Shown here one piece after another: positions 43,860 to 49,230 of a DNA stretch of 49,230 nt (position 1 is its first letter; every line of letters begins with the position of its first letter). Origin of the DNA: Halomonas almeriensis (GTDB taxonomy: Bacteria; Pseudomonadota; Gammaproteobacteria; Pseudomonadales; Halomonadaceae); the NCBI RefSeq assembly GCF_030409235.1, contig NZ_JAUFPO010000001.1, positions 1 to 49,230 of the forward strand. Direction: 5' to 3'. Under the pieces are notes generated by a model that was not told the origin of the DNA, made no database searches, and saw only the letters and a program-made list of their open reading frames with translations. Position numbers and translations under genes: made by a program.

Positions 43860-44819
43860 TCACCCCAGAGGGCCGCGAATCCCTGCAAATTCGTTGCCTA
43901 GCACATGCGTATAGATCTGGGTCGTCTCGACGCTTTTATGGCCGAGCAATTCTTGAACCGTGCGGATATCCGTACCCTGACTCAGCAGTTGTGTCGCGAA
44001 ACTGTGCCGCAGTGTATGGCAAGAGCCGGGACGGGGCAGTGCAGCCGCTCTCATTGCGTGTTTGACCGCCCGTTGCACAGCTGAAGGGTGAATGTGGTGA
44101 AGCACCAACTTTCCCGTATCATCGAAACAGGGACGACTGGCAGGGAAAAGCCACTGCCAGGCCAGTGATATTCCCGCTGTGGGATACTTGCGATCCAAGG
44201 CATGTGGCATGGTGACCGGCACAGCTTCGTGCTGTAGGCGACACTCGAGCTGATCCCTGGCTGAACTGATGTGGTGTTGTATTGCGGGAATACAGGTGGA
44301 GGGCAACAAGGTAGTGCGGTCCTTATCGCCCTTGCCGGCCCGAATCGTGAGTACCTGCCGATCGAAGTCGATATCGCGTACACGCAGGCGGCAGGTCTCG
44401 AGTACCCTCAATCCCGCGCCATACATCAGACTCGCCATGAGGTGCATCGGATCCGAGAGGTTATCCAACACTCGCATAACCTGGTCGTGAGAGAGTACGA
44501 CCGGGAGTCGGCGGGGACGCTTGGCGCGTGAGAAATCACCAATATCGCCCAATGGCTGCTCCAGGACGTGACGATAAAGAAATACGAGTGCATTCAATGC
44601 CTGGTTCTGAGTAGCCGCCGCGACATGCCGCTGTGTTGCCAGGTGTTCGAGAAAGGCATGCACTTCGGGTCCGCCCATGCTTGCAGGGTGGCGCACCCCG
44701 TGGAATCGTATGAAAAAGCGAATCCAGTAGCAGTAGGTCTGCTCGGTTCGGGGACTGTAGCGCTTCACCTGCATGGTCGCCTTGACCCGGTCCATCAGCT
44801 TTGGGGTCTTGCCGTGCAT
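43860..44819 (-). CDS. intI: Integron integrase (IntI tyrosine recombinase)
   Basis: 319 residues. Tyrosine-recombinase catalytic residues in order: R138 (GAGLRVLE), K163 (AGKGDKDR), H268 and R271 (CHTLRHSFAT), H294 (LLGHKSVE) and Y303 (TQIYTHVL). The integron-specific extra helix is present at about residues 199-228, ALDRKYPTAGISLAWQWLF, which separates IntI from XerC/D and phage integrases. It recombines attC of cassettes with attI. ATG 44819 is preferred over GTG 44825 because TAGGTG lies at good spacing for it. It reads away from the cassettes, the classic layout. Confidence 0.96.
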   Translation of the reverse strand: MHGKTPKLMDRVKATMQVKRYSPRTEQTYCYWIRFFIRFHGVRHPASMGGPEVHAFLEHLATQRHVAAATQNQALNALVFLYRHVLEQPLGDIGDFSRAKRPRRLPVVLSHDQVMRVLDNLSDPMHLMASLMYGAGLRVLETCRLRVRDIDFDRQVLTIRAGKGDKDRTTLLPSTCIPAIQHHISSARDQLECRLQHEAVPVTMPHALDRKYPTAGISLAWQWLFPASRPCFDDTGKLVLHHIHPSAVQRAVKHAMRAAALPRPGSCHTLRHSFATQLLSQGTDIRTVQELLGHKSVETTQIYTHVLGNEFAGIRGPLG

Positions 44820-44835
44820 GGCCACACCTAAACGG

Positions 44836-44871
44836 TTATGGATGTATATACAGTATTATTGTGAAAAGCAA
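44836..44871 (-). promoter_or_regulatory. intI promoter with overlapping LexA-like box
   Basis: On the minus strand TACTGTATATACATCCATAA (plus 44836-44855) matches the LexA consensus at 16 of 20 positions: the first half-site CTGTATATA is perfect, and the second ends CAT instead of CAG. A -35/-10 pair (TTGCTT, plus 44866-44871; TATACA, plus 44843-44848; 17-base spacer) overlaps it. This fits the known SOS control of integron integrases; occupancy is inferred. Confidence 0.6.
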
Positions 44872-45012
44872 AACGCGCAAGCACGCGAATCCGGCTTAGG
44901 CTGAACGAATGCAACCGTTGTCTTTAAAATCAGATAGTTAATTAATTCAGATAAGAATATTGAACGTGCGTGATCGTTCAAGTGAATAAACGAACGCGCT
45001 ATCTAATACCTG
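44856..45012 (+). other. attI: attI region of the integron
   Basis: Lies between intI and the first cassette; crossover is placed at G^TTAACA (G at 45012) because the same 7 bases, inverted, end cassette 1. It is AT-rich, with a TGAACG/CGTTCA inverted repeat at 44961-44980 and repeated AACG motifs that could bind integrase. A cassette promoter Pc may be TTGTCT (44918-44923) with ATTAAT (44941-44946) at 17 bases; both boxes are 4 of 6. Confidence 0.7.
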
Positions 45013-45994
45013 TTAACACTCCAGGAGAGACTGTGGCTCTATACAAGTATTTGACATTTGAGAATACGTTGAGAGTTTTAGATGGGAGTGTCAGGTTCAC
45101 TCAGCCGGGGGCTTTCAATGATCCGTTTGAAATGGTTCCGGAATTACATGTTCCGAAAGATCTCGAATCTAATGAGATATCTATCAGGTTTGATGTTCTT
45201 GCACCCAGAAGGCAACCGAGTGTTGGGGAGTTAGCAATTGACTTTGAGTCTGACTATTGTAATGACTTCAACTCTAGAAGGATTCTAAGCTCGCTCAATC
45301 AGTCCATTGGTATTCTGTGCTTGTCTAAAAACGAGTCATCTCTACTAATGTGGTCACATTATGCTGAGGAGTATTCAGGAGCTGTTATTGAGTTTGATGA
45401 AGAGCATGAATTTTTCGCGGGCCTATTTGATATAGAGTATCGAGAGAATAGACCTAAAAAGGATATCAGCTCCTATTTAAATGGTGAATCTCCAATTCCT
45501 ATAGCGGAGCTTTGCGTAAAGCCGAAGGACTGGGAATACGAAAAAGAACATAGAATCGTTAGAAATCTCTCTGATTGCACAAAGGTTAGCGAACATAACG
45601 GCTTTCCGGTTTATGTAATGGATATTCCCTTAGAAACGATAAAGTCTATTACTCTTGGCGAAAGAATGCCTGTAGAGAATCAAAGAGATATCTGGCATAA
45701 GGTCAAGAATACAAAAATCGCATTGAATCTCGCTGCTATCGCAAACTGGGGATACGAGTTTAGAAAAGAGTCAATTAAATATGATCTTCCTGCTTCTGAA
45801 ATGAGACCTTTGATTAGCCCAAGAACAGCTCATATATTTTCTGATCTCGAAAATGAGTTTGGCGAAATGGCTCGCTGGATGATAAAAGAGCATAAGTTGA
45901 GCGGTGTTGCCAACCACACGCTGTAAAGTGTTAACAAGCGCATGTTGTCGGACTGGTTTTCCGCTGCGCTCCAAACCAGCCGCAAATGCGAGCG
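45013..45994 (+). mobile_element. Gene cassette 1 (DUF2971-type gene)
   Basis: Begins after the G of GTTAACA (45012-45018) and ends in attC 45929-46000, whose left core TGTTAAC is its exact inverse. Holds one gene starting 20 bases inside the cassette. As the attI-proximal cassette it is normally the most recently inserted and best expressed. Confidence 0.9.
45033..45926 (+). CDS. DUF2971 family protein (cassette 1)
   Basis: 297 residues. Motifs of DUF2971: LYKYLTFENTLRVL, FTQPGAFNDPFEM, CLSKNESSLLMWSHYAEEYSG and KPKDWEYEKEHRIVR. Biochemical role unknown; family members occur in defence islands and mobile elements (family knowledge, function unproven). The frame is open to a GTG at 44970, but that lies in attI; the cassette boundary at 45012, plus AGGAGA at 45023-45028, places the start at GTG 45033. 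The base composition is visibly AT-richer than the chromosome, which suggests foreign origin. The stop lies two bases before the attC core. Confidence 0.85.
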   Translation: MALYKYLTFENTLRVLDGSVRFTQPGAFNDPFEMVPELHVPKDLESNEISIRFDVLAPRRQPSVGELAIDFESDYCNDFNSRRILSSLNQSIGILCLSKNESSLLMWSHYAEEYSGAVIEFDEEHEFFAGLFDIEYRENRPKKDISSYLNGESPIPIAELCVKPKDWEYEKEHRIVRNLSDCTKVSEHNGFPVYVMDIPLETIKSITLGERMPVENQRDIWHKVKNTKIALNLAAIANWGYEFRKESIKYDLPASEMRPLISPRTAHIFSDLENEFGEMARWMIKEHKLSGVANHTL

Positions 45995-46000
45995 TTATGC
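45929..46000 (+). repeat. attC: attC site 1
   Basis: Core sites TGTTAAC (45929-45935) and GTTATGC (45994-46000) bracket a 72-base imperfect palindrome. Outer arms AAGCGCAT / ATGCGAGC and inner arms GACTGGTTTT / CAAACCAGCC enclose a CCGCTGCGCTC loop. Recombination would occur at G^TTATGC. Confidence 0.93.
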
Positions 46001-46035
46001 GGAAATGAAACTGAGAGTGGTTCGGACAATTCAGA

Positions 46036-46356
46036 GTGAGTGATTTGCTGGTGCGGTTGCAGGAACTGGTTGAGGGGGATGAGGTTCGGGTATCCGAGCA
46101 CGGATACGATGAGCTGGTAGATGATGGGATCACGGCTCGTGAAGCGGTCACCGGGGTATTCGAGGCAATAGTAGTAGAGGATTATCTGAACTATCCGAAG
46201 GGGCCAAGCGTGCTACTGTTACAGAAGGATAGAGGCGGTGCTCCGATACATGTCGTATGGGGAATCCCCAAAGGATATGACAAACCTGCCGTTTTGGTTA
46301 CCGCCTATAGGCCGGATCCGGCTCGGTGGGATGAAGATTTCATGAGGAGGAAGTAG
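46036..46356 (+). CDS. DUF4258-like putative toxin (cassette 2)
   Basis: 106 residues starting at GTG (VSDLLVRLQELV). Pattern VSEHGYDELVDDGITAREAV followed by a beta-rich VLLLQKDRGGAPIHVVWGI and VLVTAYRPDPARWDEDF, as in DUF4258 proteins, which are RelE/BrnT-like in outline and often paired with small partners. A mobile toxin is the likely role but is inferred, as is the toxin-first order. The partner gene follows after two bases. Confidence 0.72.
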   Translation: MSDLLVRLQELVEGDEVRVSEHGYDELVDDGITAREAVTGVFEAIVVEDYLNYPKGPSVLLLQKDRGGAPIHVVWGIPKGYDKPAVLVTAYRPDPARWDEDFMRRK

Positions 46357-46358
46357 CC

Positions 46359-46577
46359 ATGGCACAGCGGGTTAAGACAAAGTATGTGCACGAGGGCAAG
46401 TATGTTGCTGAGGTAGAAGTAGCGCTGATTGAGGACAATACCCAGTGGTCTCCTTACCTCAGCGTCGACGATGCATACAAGCTGGATGATGTACGTGATG
46501 CCCTTCGCGAAGGCGATCTCGATGCAGCGGCGCGATATGGGCGAATTTATGAGATGCGGCCAGTAGCCTCCCAGTAA
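46359..46577 (+). CDS. Small antitoxin-like partner (cassette 2)
   Basis: 72 residues: an N-terminal strand segment (YVHEGKYVAEVEVALIED), the motif WSPYLSVDDAYKLDDVRDAL and an acidic helix ending GRIYEMRPVASQ. Acidic and small, with a perfect AGGAGGAAG eight bases upstream, overlapping the end of the toxin-like gene. No DNA-binding motif is obvious. It stops two bases before the attC 2 core, the tight packing typical of cassettes. Confidence 0.7.
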   Translation: MAQRVKTKYVHEGKYVAEVEVALIEDNTQWSPYLSVDDAYKLDDVRDALREGDLDAAARYGRIYEMRPVASQ

Positions 46578-46579
46578 CT

Positions 46580-46640
46580 GCATAACCTGGCGCTCGAAGC
46601 GACGCTCGCAAAGCTCGCGCGCCTCAGCTCAGCGTTGGGC
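46580..46640 (+). repeat. attC: attC site 2
   Basis: Cores GCATAAC (46580-46586) and GTTGGGC (46634-46640), 61 bases in total. The inner arms (CTGGCGCTCG... and CGCGCCTCAGCTCAGC) pair less regularly than in the other sites. Confidence 0.87.
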
Positions 46641-47998
46641 GGTAAATACAAACATTAGGAGACGATAGATGGAGGATTTAAGTATTGGTATGTGGAACGG
46701 GATTATCTTCCTCGCTGGCGTGGTCGTGTCCGCGATCATCACAGCAGTTGTAACTCGCCGGTGGCGGCGTGCACGGCCTGCAGTCCAGATTCTTTCAATT
46801 AATCTCGGGCCTAAAATGCCGACCGAGCAAGAGTTGGTCGATATCGATTTCTCGTTGATTCAACGTGAGCGGGCTTCCCCGATCCTGCCAGCTTTGAAAC
46901 AACAAATGAGTGTAAAGGATCTCCAAGAATTCATCTCTAAATCAAACACAGCCCTGACGGCCCATCGCTCGATCCTTGCTCACATTGAAGATCTCTTGGC
47001 GAAACCTCATATCTTGGAGGCGAGTGAGTCCAAAGATCAGCAGAGAAAGTCGCTGCTGCGGGAATGGCAAGCTTTCGGAGCGGAAATCGAAGCCCTCGGC
47101 CATGCCGCAATCAAGCACTTCGAGTCAGAGGTTCCTGCCATCTTGAAGCAACCCCATCCGGATGCTTGGCAGGATGTAAAAAGAGCCCGTGTAAATCTTA
47201 CAGAAAATCAAGCGTACAACCTCGCAGAGATTGATGTTGAGGCTGAGACTGAGCGTAGGTTGAAGCAAAGCAAAGAGGATCAATCGCCTGAGGGATTGAG
47301 GGGTCACCTCGAGGCAATGAATATAATGCGGCGACTATGGATTCACCTCGAAGAGGAACACGTTCGCTGGCTTTTTGGTAAAGTAATAAAATTGGCGCAA
47401 GGTCTTGACGAAGCTGCTTCAAGCTTGATTACAGACGTCGAACAGACGCTACGAGGGGAAAGCCGAGAGTATTTGCGGGTCGAAGTTCTCATTTCGAACG
47501 ATGGTGCCCGAAACCTGATAGTCCACCAATACGCCTCTTTAGCCGCTCCGATCGCTGAGGATGAAGAAGAGCCATACGCTCTCATCCCAATGGAGTTGGA
47601 GGCAAGAGAAAACCAAGCAGCGTTTGTAGATTTGGTCGAGGGTAACGATGCCAAACGACTTACATATTATTCTACAGTATCGACGGAAGATCACCTGCCA
47701 ATAGTTTCAAAGAATGGCTCAAAGACACTAATGCCAGGGCGTCTTCACGGAATATTCGCTGCACAAACGGTGGCGTGTCGCTTTGGATGTACGATTCAAC
47801 CCTTCGGTGATAAATCGGCAAACTTCATGCTCTCGGACCGGTGGATGATAGGAGCCGACGTTGGAGTGCGGTTGAGGAAAGATCTTGAGCAATTCGTTTT
47901 CCAGCGAATCGAGCAGTGAGGCCTATGCCCAACAATCGGCTGCACAGCGACCGCTTTTCCGCCGCGCTGCGGCTCCAAACCGGCGCGTGAGCCGGGCG
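46635..47998 (+). mobile_element. Gene cassette 3 (large membrane-anchored unknown)
   Basis: Begins in GTTGGGC and ends with the inverse core GCCCAAC in attC 3. At 1,364 bases it is large for a cassette and holds a single gene. Confidence 0.9.
46669..47919 (+). CDS. Membrane-anchored protein of unknown function (cassette 3)
   Basis: 416 residues, unrecognised. One N-terminal membrane helix (about 9-29, IIFLAGVVVSAIITAVVT) followed by RRWRRAR, so the bulk is probably cytoplasmic. Residues ~55-250 are helical and charged with coiled-coil character; residues ~265-410 look beta-rich (YLRVEVLISNDGARNLIVHQ). TTAGGAGACG precedes the ATG. The base composition is AT-richer than the core genome. No enzymatic motif is visible. 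Confidence 0.78.
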   Translation: MEDLSIGMWNGIIFLAGVVVSAIITAVVTRRWRRARPAVQILSINLGPKMPTEQELVDIDFSLIQRERASPILPALKQQMSVKDLQEFISKSNTALTAHRSILAHIEDLLAKPHILEASESKDQQRKSLLREWQAFGAEIEALGHAAIKHFESEVPAILKQPHPDAWQDVKRARVNLTENQAYNLAEIDVEAETERRLKQSKEDQSPEGLRGHLEAMNIMRRLWIHLEEEHVRWLFGKVIKLAQGLDEAASSLITDVEQTLRGESREYLRVEVLISNDGARNLIVHQYASLAAPIAEDEEEPYALIPMELEARENQAAFVDLVEGNDAKRLTYYSTVSTEDHLPIVSKNGSKTLMPGRLHGIFAAQTVACRFGCTIQPFGDKSANFMLSDRWMIGADVGVRLRKDLEQFVFQRIEQ

Positions 47999-48004
47999 TT
48001 AGAG
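47927..48004 (+). repeat. attC: attC site 3
   Basis: Cores GCCCAAC (47927-47933) and GTTAGAG (47998-48004), 78 bases. Inner arms ACCGCTTTTCC / CCAAACCGG around a CCGCGCTGCGG loop are close in style to attC 1. Confidence 0.92.
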
Positions 48005-48023
48005 GCTTTCTAGTTGAGTTCAT

Positions 48024-48428
48024 ATGACTGACAAAATCGTACGAGACCGAGAGCTCTCTGACACGCAGCTGGTGCCAGATCTTCTCACTGGAACTGACAT
48101 CGGAACTTGGCAGGCGGAATACCTTCTCCGGGAAGTTGAGTTTGAGCGGCTGATGCATGGAAAACCTGTCACCTACAATTGGGCGAATAGCATCGCTCTG
48201 GCCACTTTTGGTTTTTGCCTTAATATTGGAGCTAAAGGTTACTCAGACATTTCTCGCGTTAGTTCAGGTGAGTGGGTTGCGCTCGCTGCCGGTTTTGGCA
48301 TAGCTGCCATTCTATATCTTATTGGCTTGGCCTTACCCGATCGAAGGAAAGAGGTGATCAAGAATATTAGAGACCACTTTGAACAGGCTCCAACCAAACG
48401 ACAAGTATTTAAAGGAGAGAGTGAATGA
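48024..48428 (+). CDS. Two-helix membrane protein (cassette 4, first gene)
   Basis: 134 residues, unrecognised. A polar N-terminus (about 1-50), two membrane segments (about 52-70 and 83-103, the second WVALAAGFGIAAILYLIGLAL), and a short basic C-terminus. No ribosome site is strong before ATG 48024. The stop overlaps the next gene by four bases (ATGA), so the pair is translationally coupled and probably works together. Confidence 0.75.
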   Translation: MTDKIVRDRELSDTQLVPDLLTGTDIGTWQAEYLLREVEFERLMHGKPVTYNWANSIALATFGFCLNIGAKGYSDISRVSSGEWVALAAGFGIAAILYLIGLALPDRRKEVIKNIRDHFEQAPTKRQVFKGESE

Positions 48429-48874
48429 TCACCAAGAATAACCTCCCAGAAGGATTTACCCCTTATCCCTCTCTTGTGGTCTGCAGTAATACCATTTCTG
48501 GTGGTGGCCACGTTGTGGCTGCTGGAGAAATTCTGCCATTGCTTGTCGGCAAAGGCGATAAGCCCAAAATTTGGTTGCAGGCGGTTGAAGATGCGAAGGA
48601 AAAGCGTTTTATAACAATCGTTGAAGCGTCAGTCTCTCAGCATGCAAGAGTGAAAGTGTACGAAGACGAAGATCATCTTAAAATTTTAGTTTCAGGTGAC
48701 CTGATCTTGTCCGTGAAAAGCTCTGATTCCGAACAGGCAATTATCGACCAACTCGATTTCCGACCGATCGGACTCAATATGCAGGGCGATAGTTCTGGCC
48801 TCTCTGTGGGGGGGAGCGTGTTCTCAGGTAATGCAATGCACGGCGGAGGCGCTTTTATTGGTCTCGGAGGTTGA
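48425..48874 (+). CDS. Unknown soluble protein with Gly-rich tail (cassette 4, second gene)
   Basis: 149 residues, unrecognised. Predominantly beta-strand pattern (SLVVCSNTISGGGHVVAAGEIL, FITIVEASVSQHARVKVYED, LKILVSGDLILSV) and a Gly/Ser-rich end (LSVGGSVFSGNAMHGGGAFI). No catalytic motif is visible. It follows GGAGAG and overlaps the membrane-protein gene. The tail stops 12 bases before attC 4. Confidence 0.75.
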   Translation: MITKNNLPEGFTPYPSLVVCSNTISGGGHVVAAGEILPLLVGKGDKPKIWLQAVEDAKEKRFITIVEASVSQHARVKVYEDEDHLKILVSGDLILSVKSSDSEQAIIDQLDFRPIGLNMQGDSSGLSVGGSVFSGNAMHGGGAFIGLGG

Positions 48875-48886
48875 TTCCAGGGCCTG

Positions 48887-48970
48887 CTCTAACAAGGCCA
48901 AGCACGGCGACGGCTTTTTCGTTGCGGCTGCGCCTCCACTACAAAGCCGCGCGTGTTGGCGGCGTTATAG
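48887..48970 (+). repeat. attC: attC site 4
   Basis: Cores CTCTAAC (48887-48893) and GTTATAG (48964-48970), 84 bases. Inner arms CGGCTTTTTCG / ACAAAGCCG around a GCGGCTGCGCC loop. Confidence 0.92.
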
Positions 48971-49230
48971 GCCGAGCATCGCCGAAGAAGGAGAAAAATT
49001 ATGAGTCCCGAACATTTTGGCTGGGGCGGTTGGTGGGTGTTCCCCGTAGTCATGCCGCTCATAATGATCATTTTTCTCATTGTCTTTATTTACATTGTTT
49101 TTGGTCGAGGTGGACCCAAGCTGCCGTGGTGGAATAACTCTGAAGGACCGTCGCACCACAAGAAGGGGCGGATGCAGGTTCTGAGTGCAACACCGTCAAT
49201 GTGTCGATGATGGAGCCTCATGGTACTTCG
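48965..49230 (+). mobile_element. Gene cassette 5 (incomplete at window end)
   Basis: Begins in GTTATAG. Its attC is not reached; by the rule seen in cassettes 1-4 it should end with CTATAAC beyond the window. Confidence 0.75.
49001..49210 (+). CDS. Small one-helix membrane protein (cassette 5)
   Basis: 69 residues: an aromatic N-terminus (HFGWGGWWVF), one membrane helix (about 15-35, VVMPLIMIIFLIVFIYIVF) and a basic C-terminus. The start resembles small SHOCT-type membrane proteins, but the SHOCT helix expected at the end is absent, so it may be truncated or unrelated. AAGGAG at 48988-48993 supports ATG 49001. Confidence 0.65.
   Translation: MSPEHFGWGGWWVFPVVMPLIMIIFLIVFIYIVFGRGGPKLPWWNNSEGPSHHKKGRMQVLSATPSMCR

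Larger units (their letters stand above)
45995..46634 (+). mobile_element. Gene cassette 2 (toxin/antitoxin-like pair)
   Basis: Begins in GTTATGC and ends with the inverse core GCATAAC in attC 2. It contains two genes two bases apart, so both travelled as one circle. Confidence 0.9.
47999..48964 (+). mobile_element. Gene cassette 4 (two-gene unknown)
   Basis: Begins in GTTAGAG and ends with the inverse core CTCTAAC in attC 4. It contains two overlapping genes. Confidence 0.9.

Noticed and set aside
43630..43914. 94-residue open frame after slyD
   Set aside because: It crosses a terminator and runs into antisense of intI, with no ribosome site and no recognisable sequence.
43860..44819. Phage integrase or XerC/D reading of the recombinase
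   Set aside because: The extra helix with ALDRKYPTAG is specific to integron integrases, and attC sites flank the neighbouring genes.

Overview
The window looks like a GC-rich halophilic gammaproteobacterium of the Halomonas/Chromohalobacter type. This is inferred from gene order (rpoE-rseA-rseB-mucD-lepA-lepB-rnc-era-recO-pdxJ-acpS, then a barA/gacS-type kinase, cysM-rlmD-relA-mazG-ppc) and from protein style, not from a database search. About the first 43.6 kb is core chromosome; the last 5.4 kb is a mobile integron platform.

Core layout. 267-5295: a compact six-gene energy-transduction operon of the TonB2/TtpC kind (DUF3450 protein, large ExbB-like TtpC, ExbB, ExbD, TonB, TPR protein). 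5301-6385: xthA with a small basic protein gene, leftward. 6534-10170: RhlB-type RNA helicase and DinG helicase, separated by a hairpin-rich repeat. 10261-11340: DAHP synthase, leftward. 11728-15953: envelope-stress sigma factor, its anti-sigma factor, RseB and the MucD protease. 16193-22755: lepA, lepB, rnc, era, recO, pdxJ, acpS. 22695-25433: BarA-like hybrid kinase, convergent with acpS and overlapping it. 25551-33758: cysM, rlmD, relA, mazG, ppc, mostly overlapping. 34136-37715: outer-membrane protein, panE-like gene and topB, leftward. 37834-40969: an ABC1/UbiB-family kinase gene and a SEC-C/TPR protein. 41024-42382: AmpG-like permease, leftward. 42543-43626: rfaH and a SlyD-like isomerase, ending in an intrinsic terminator.

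Integron. 43860-44819 encodes a tyrosine recombinase with the integron-specific extra domain, transcribed leftward behind a LexA-like box. To its right are an attI region and five gene cassettes reading rightward, separated by four attC sites (45929-46000, 46580-46640, 47927-48004, 48887-48970). The cassette boundaries can be checked internally: for cassettes 1-4 the 7-base core at the start is the exact reverse complement of the 7-base core at the end. The cassettes carry a DUF2971-type protein, a toxin/antitoxin-like pair (DUF4258-like), a large membrane-anchored unknown, a two-gene unknown with a membrane protein, and a small membrane protein. The fifth cassette runs off the window.

Two further signals deserve attention. 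A perfect match to the RfaH recruitment element ops (GGCGGTAGCGTGC, 43831-43843) lies just outside the 3' end of intI and about 750 bases downstream of rfaH. This suggests the integron sits in or beside the leader of a former RfaH-controlled operon. Several intergenic regions (after rhlB, around recO, after ppc) hold tandem repeats that differ in sequence but all have a 7-base period.
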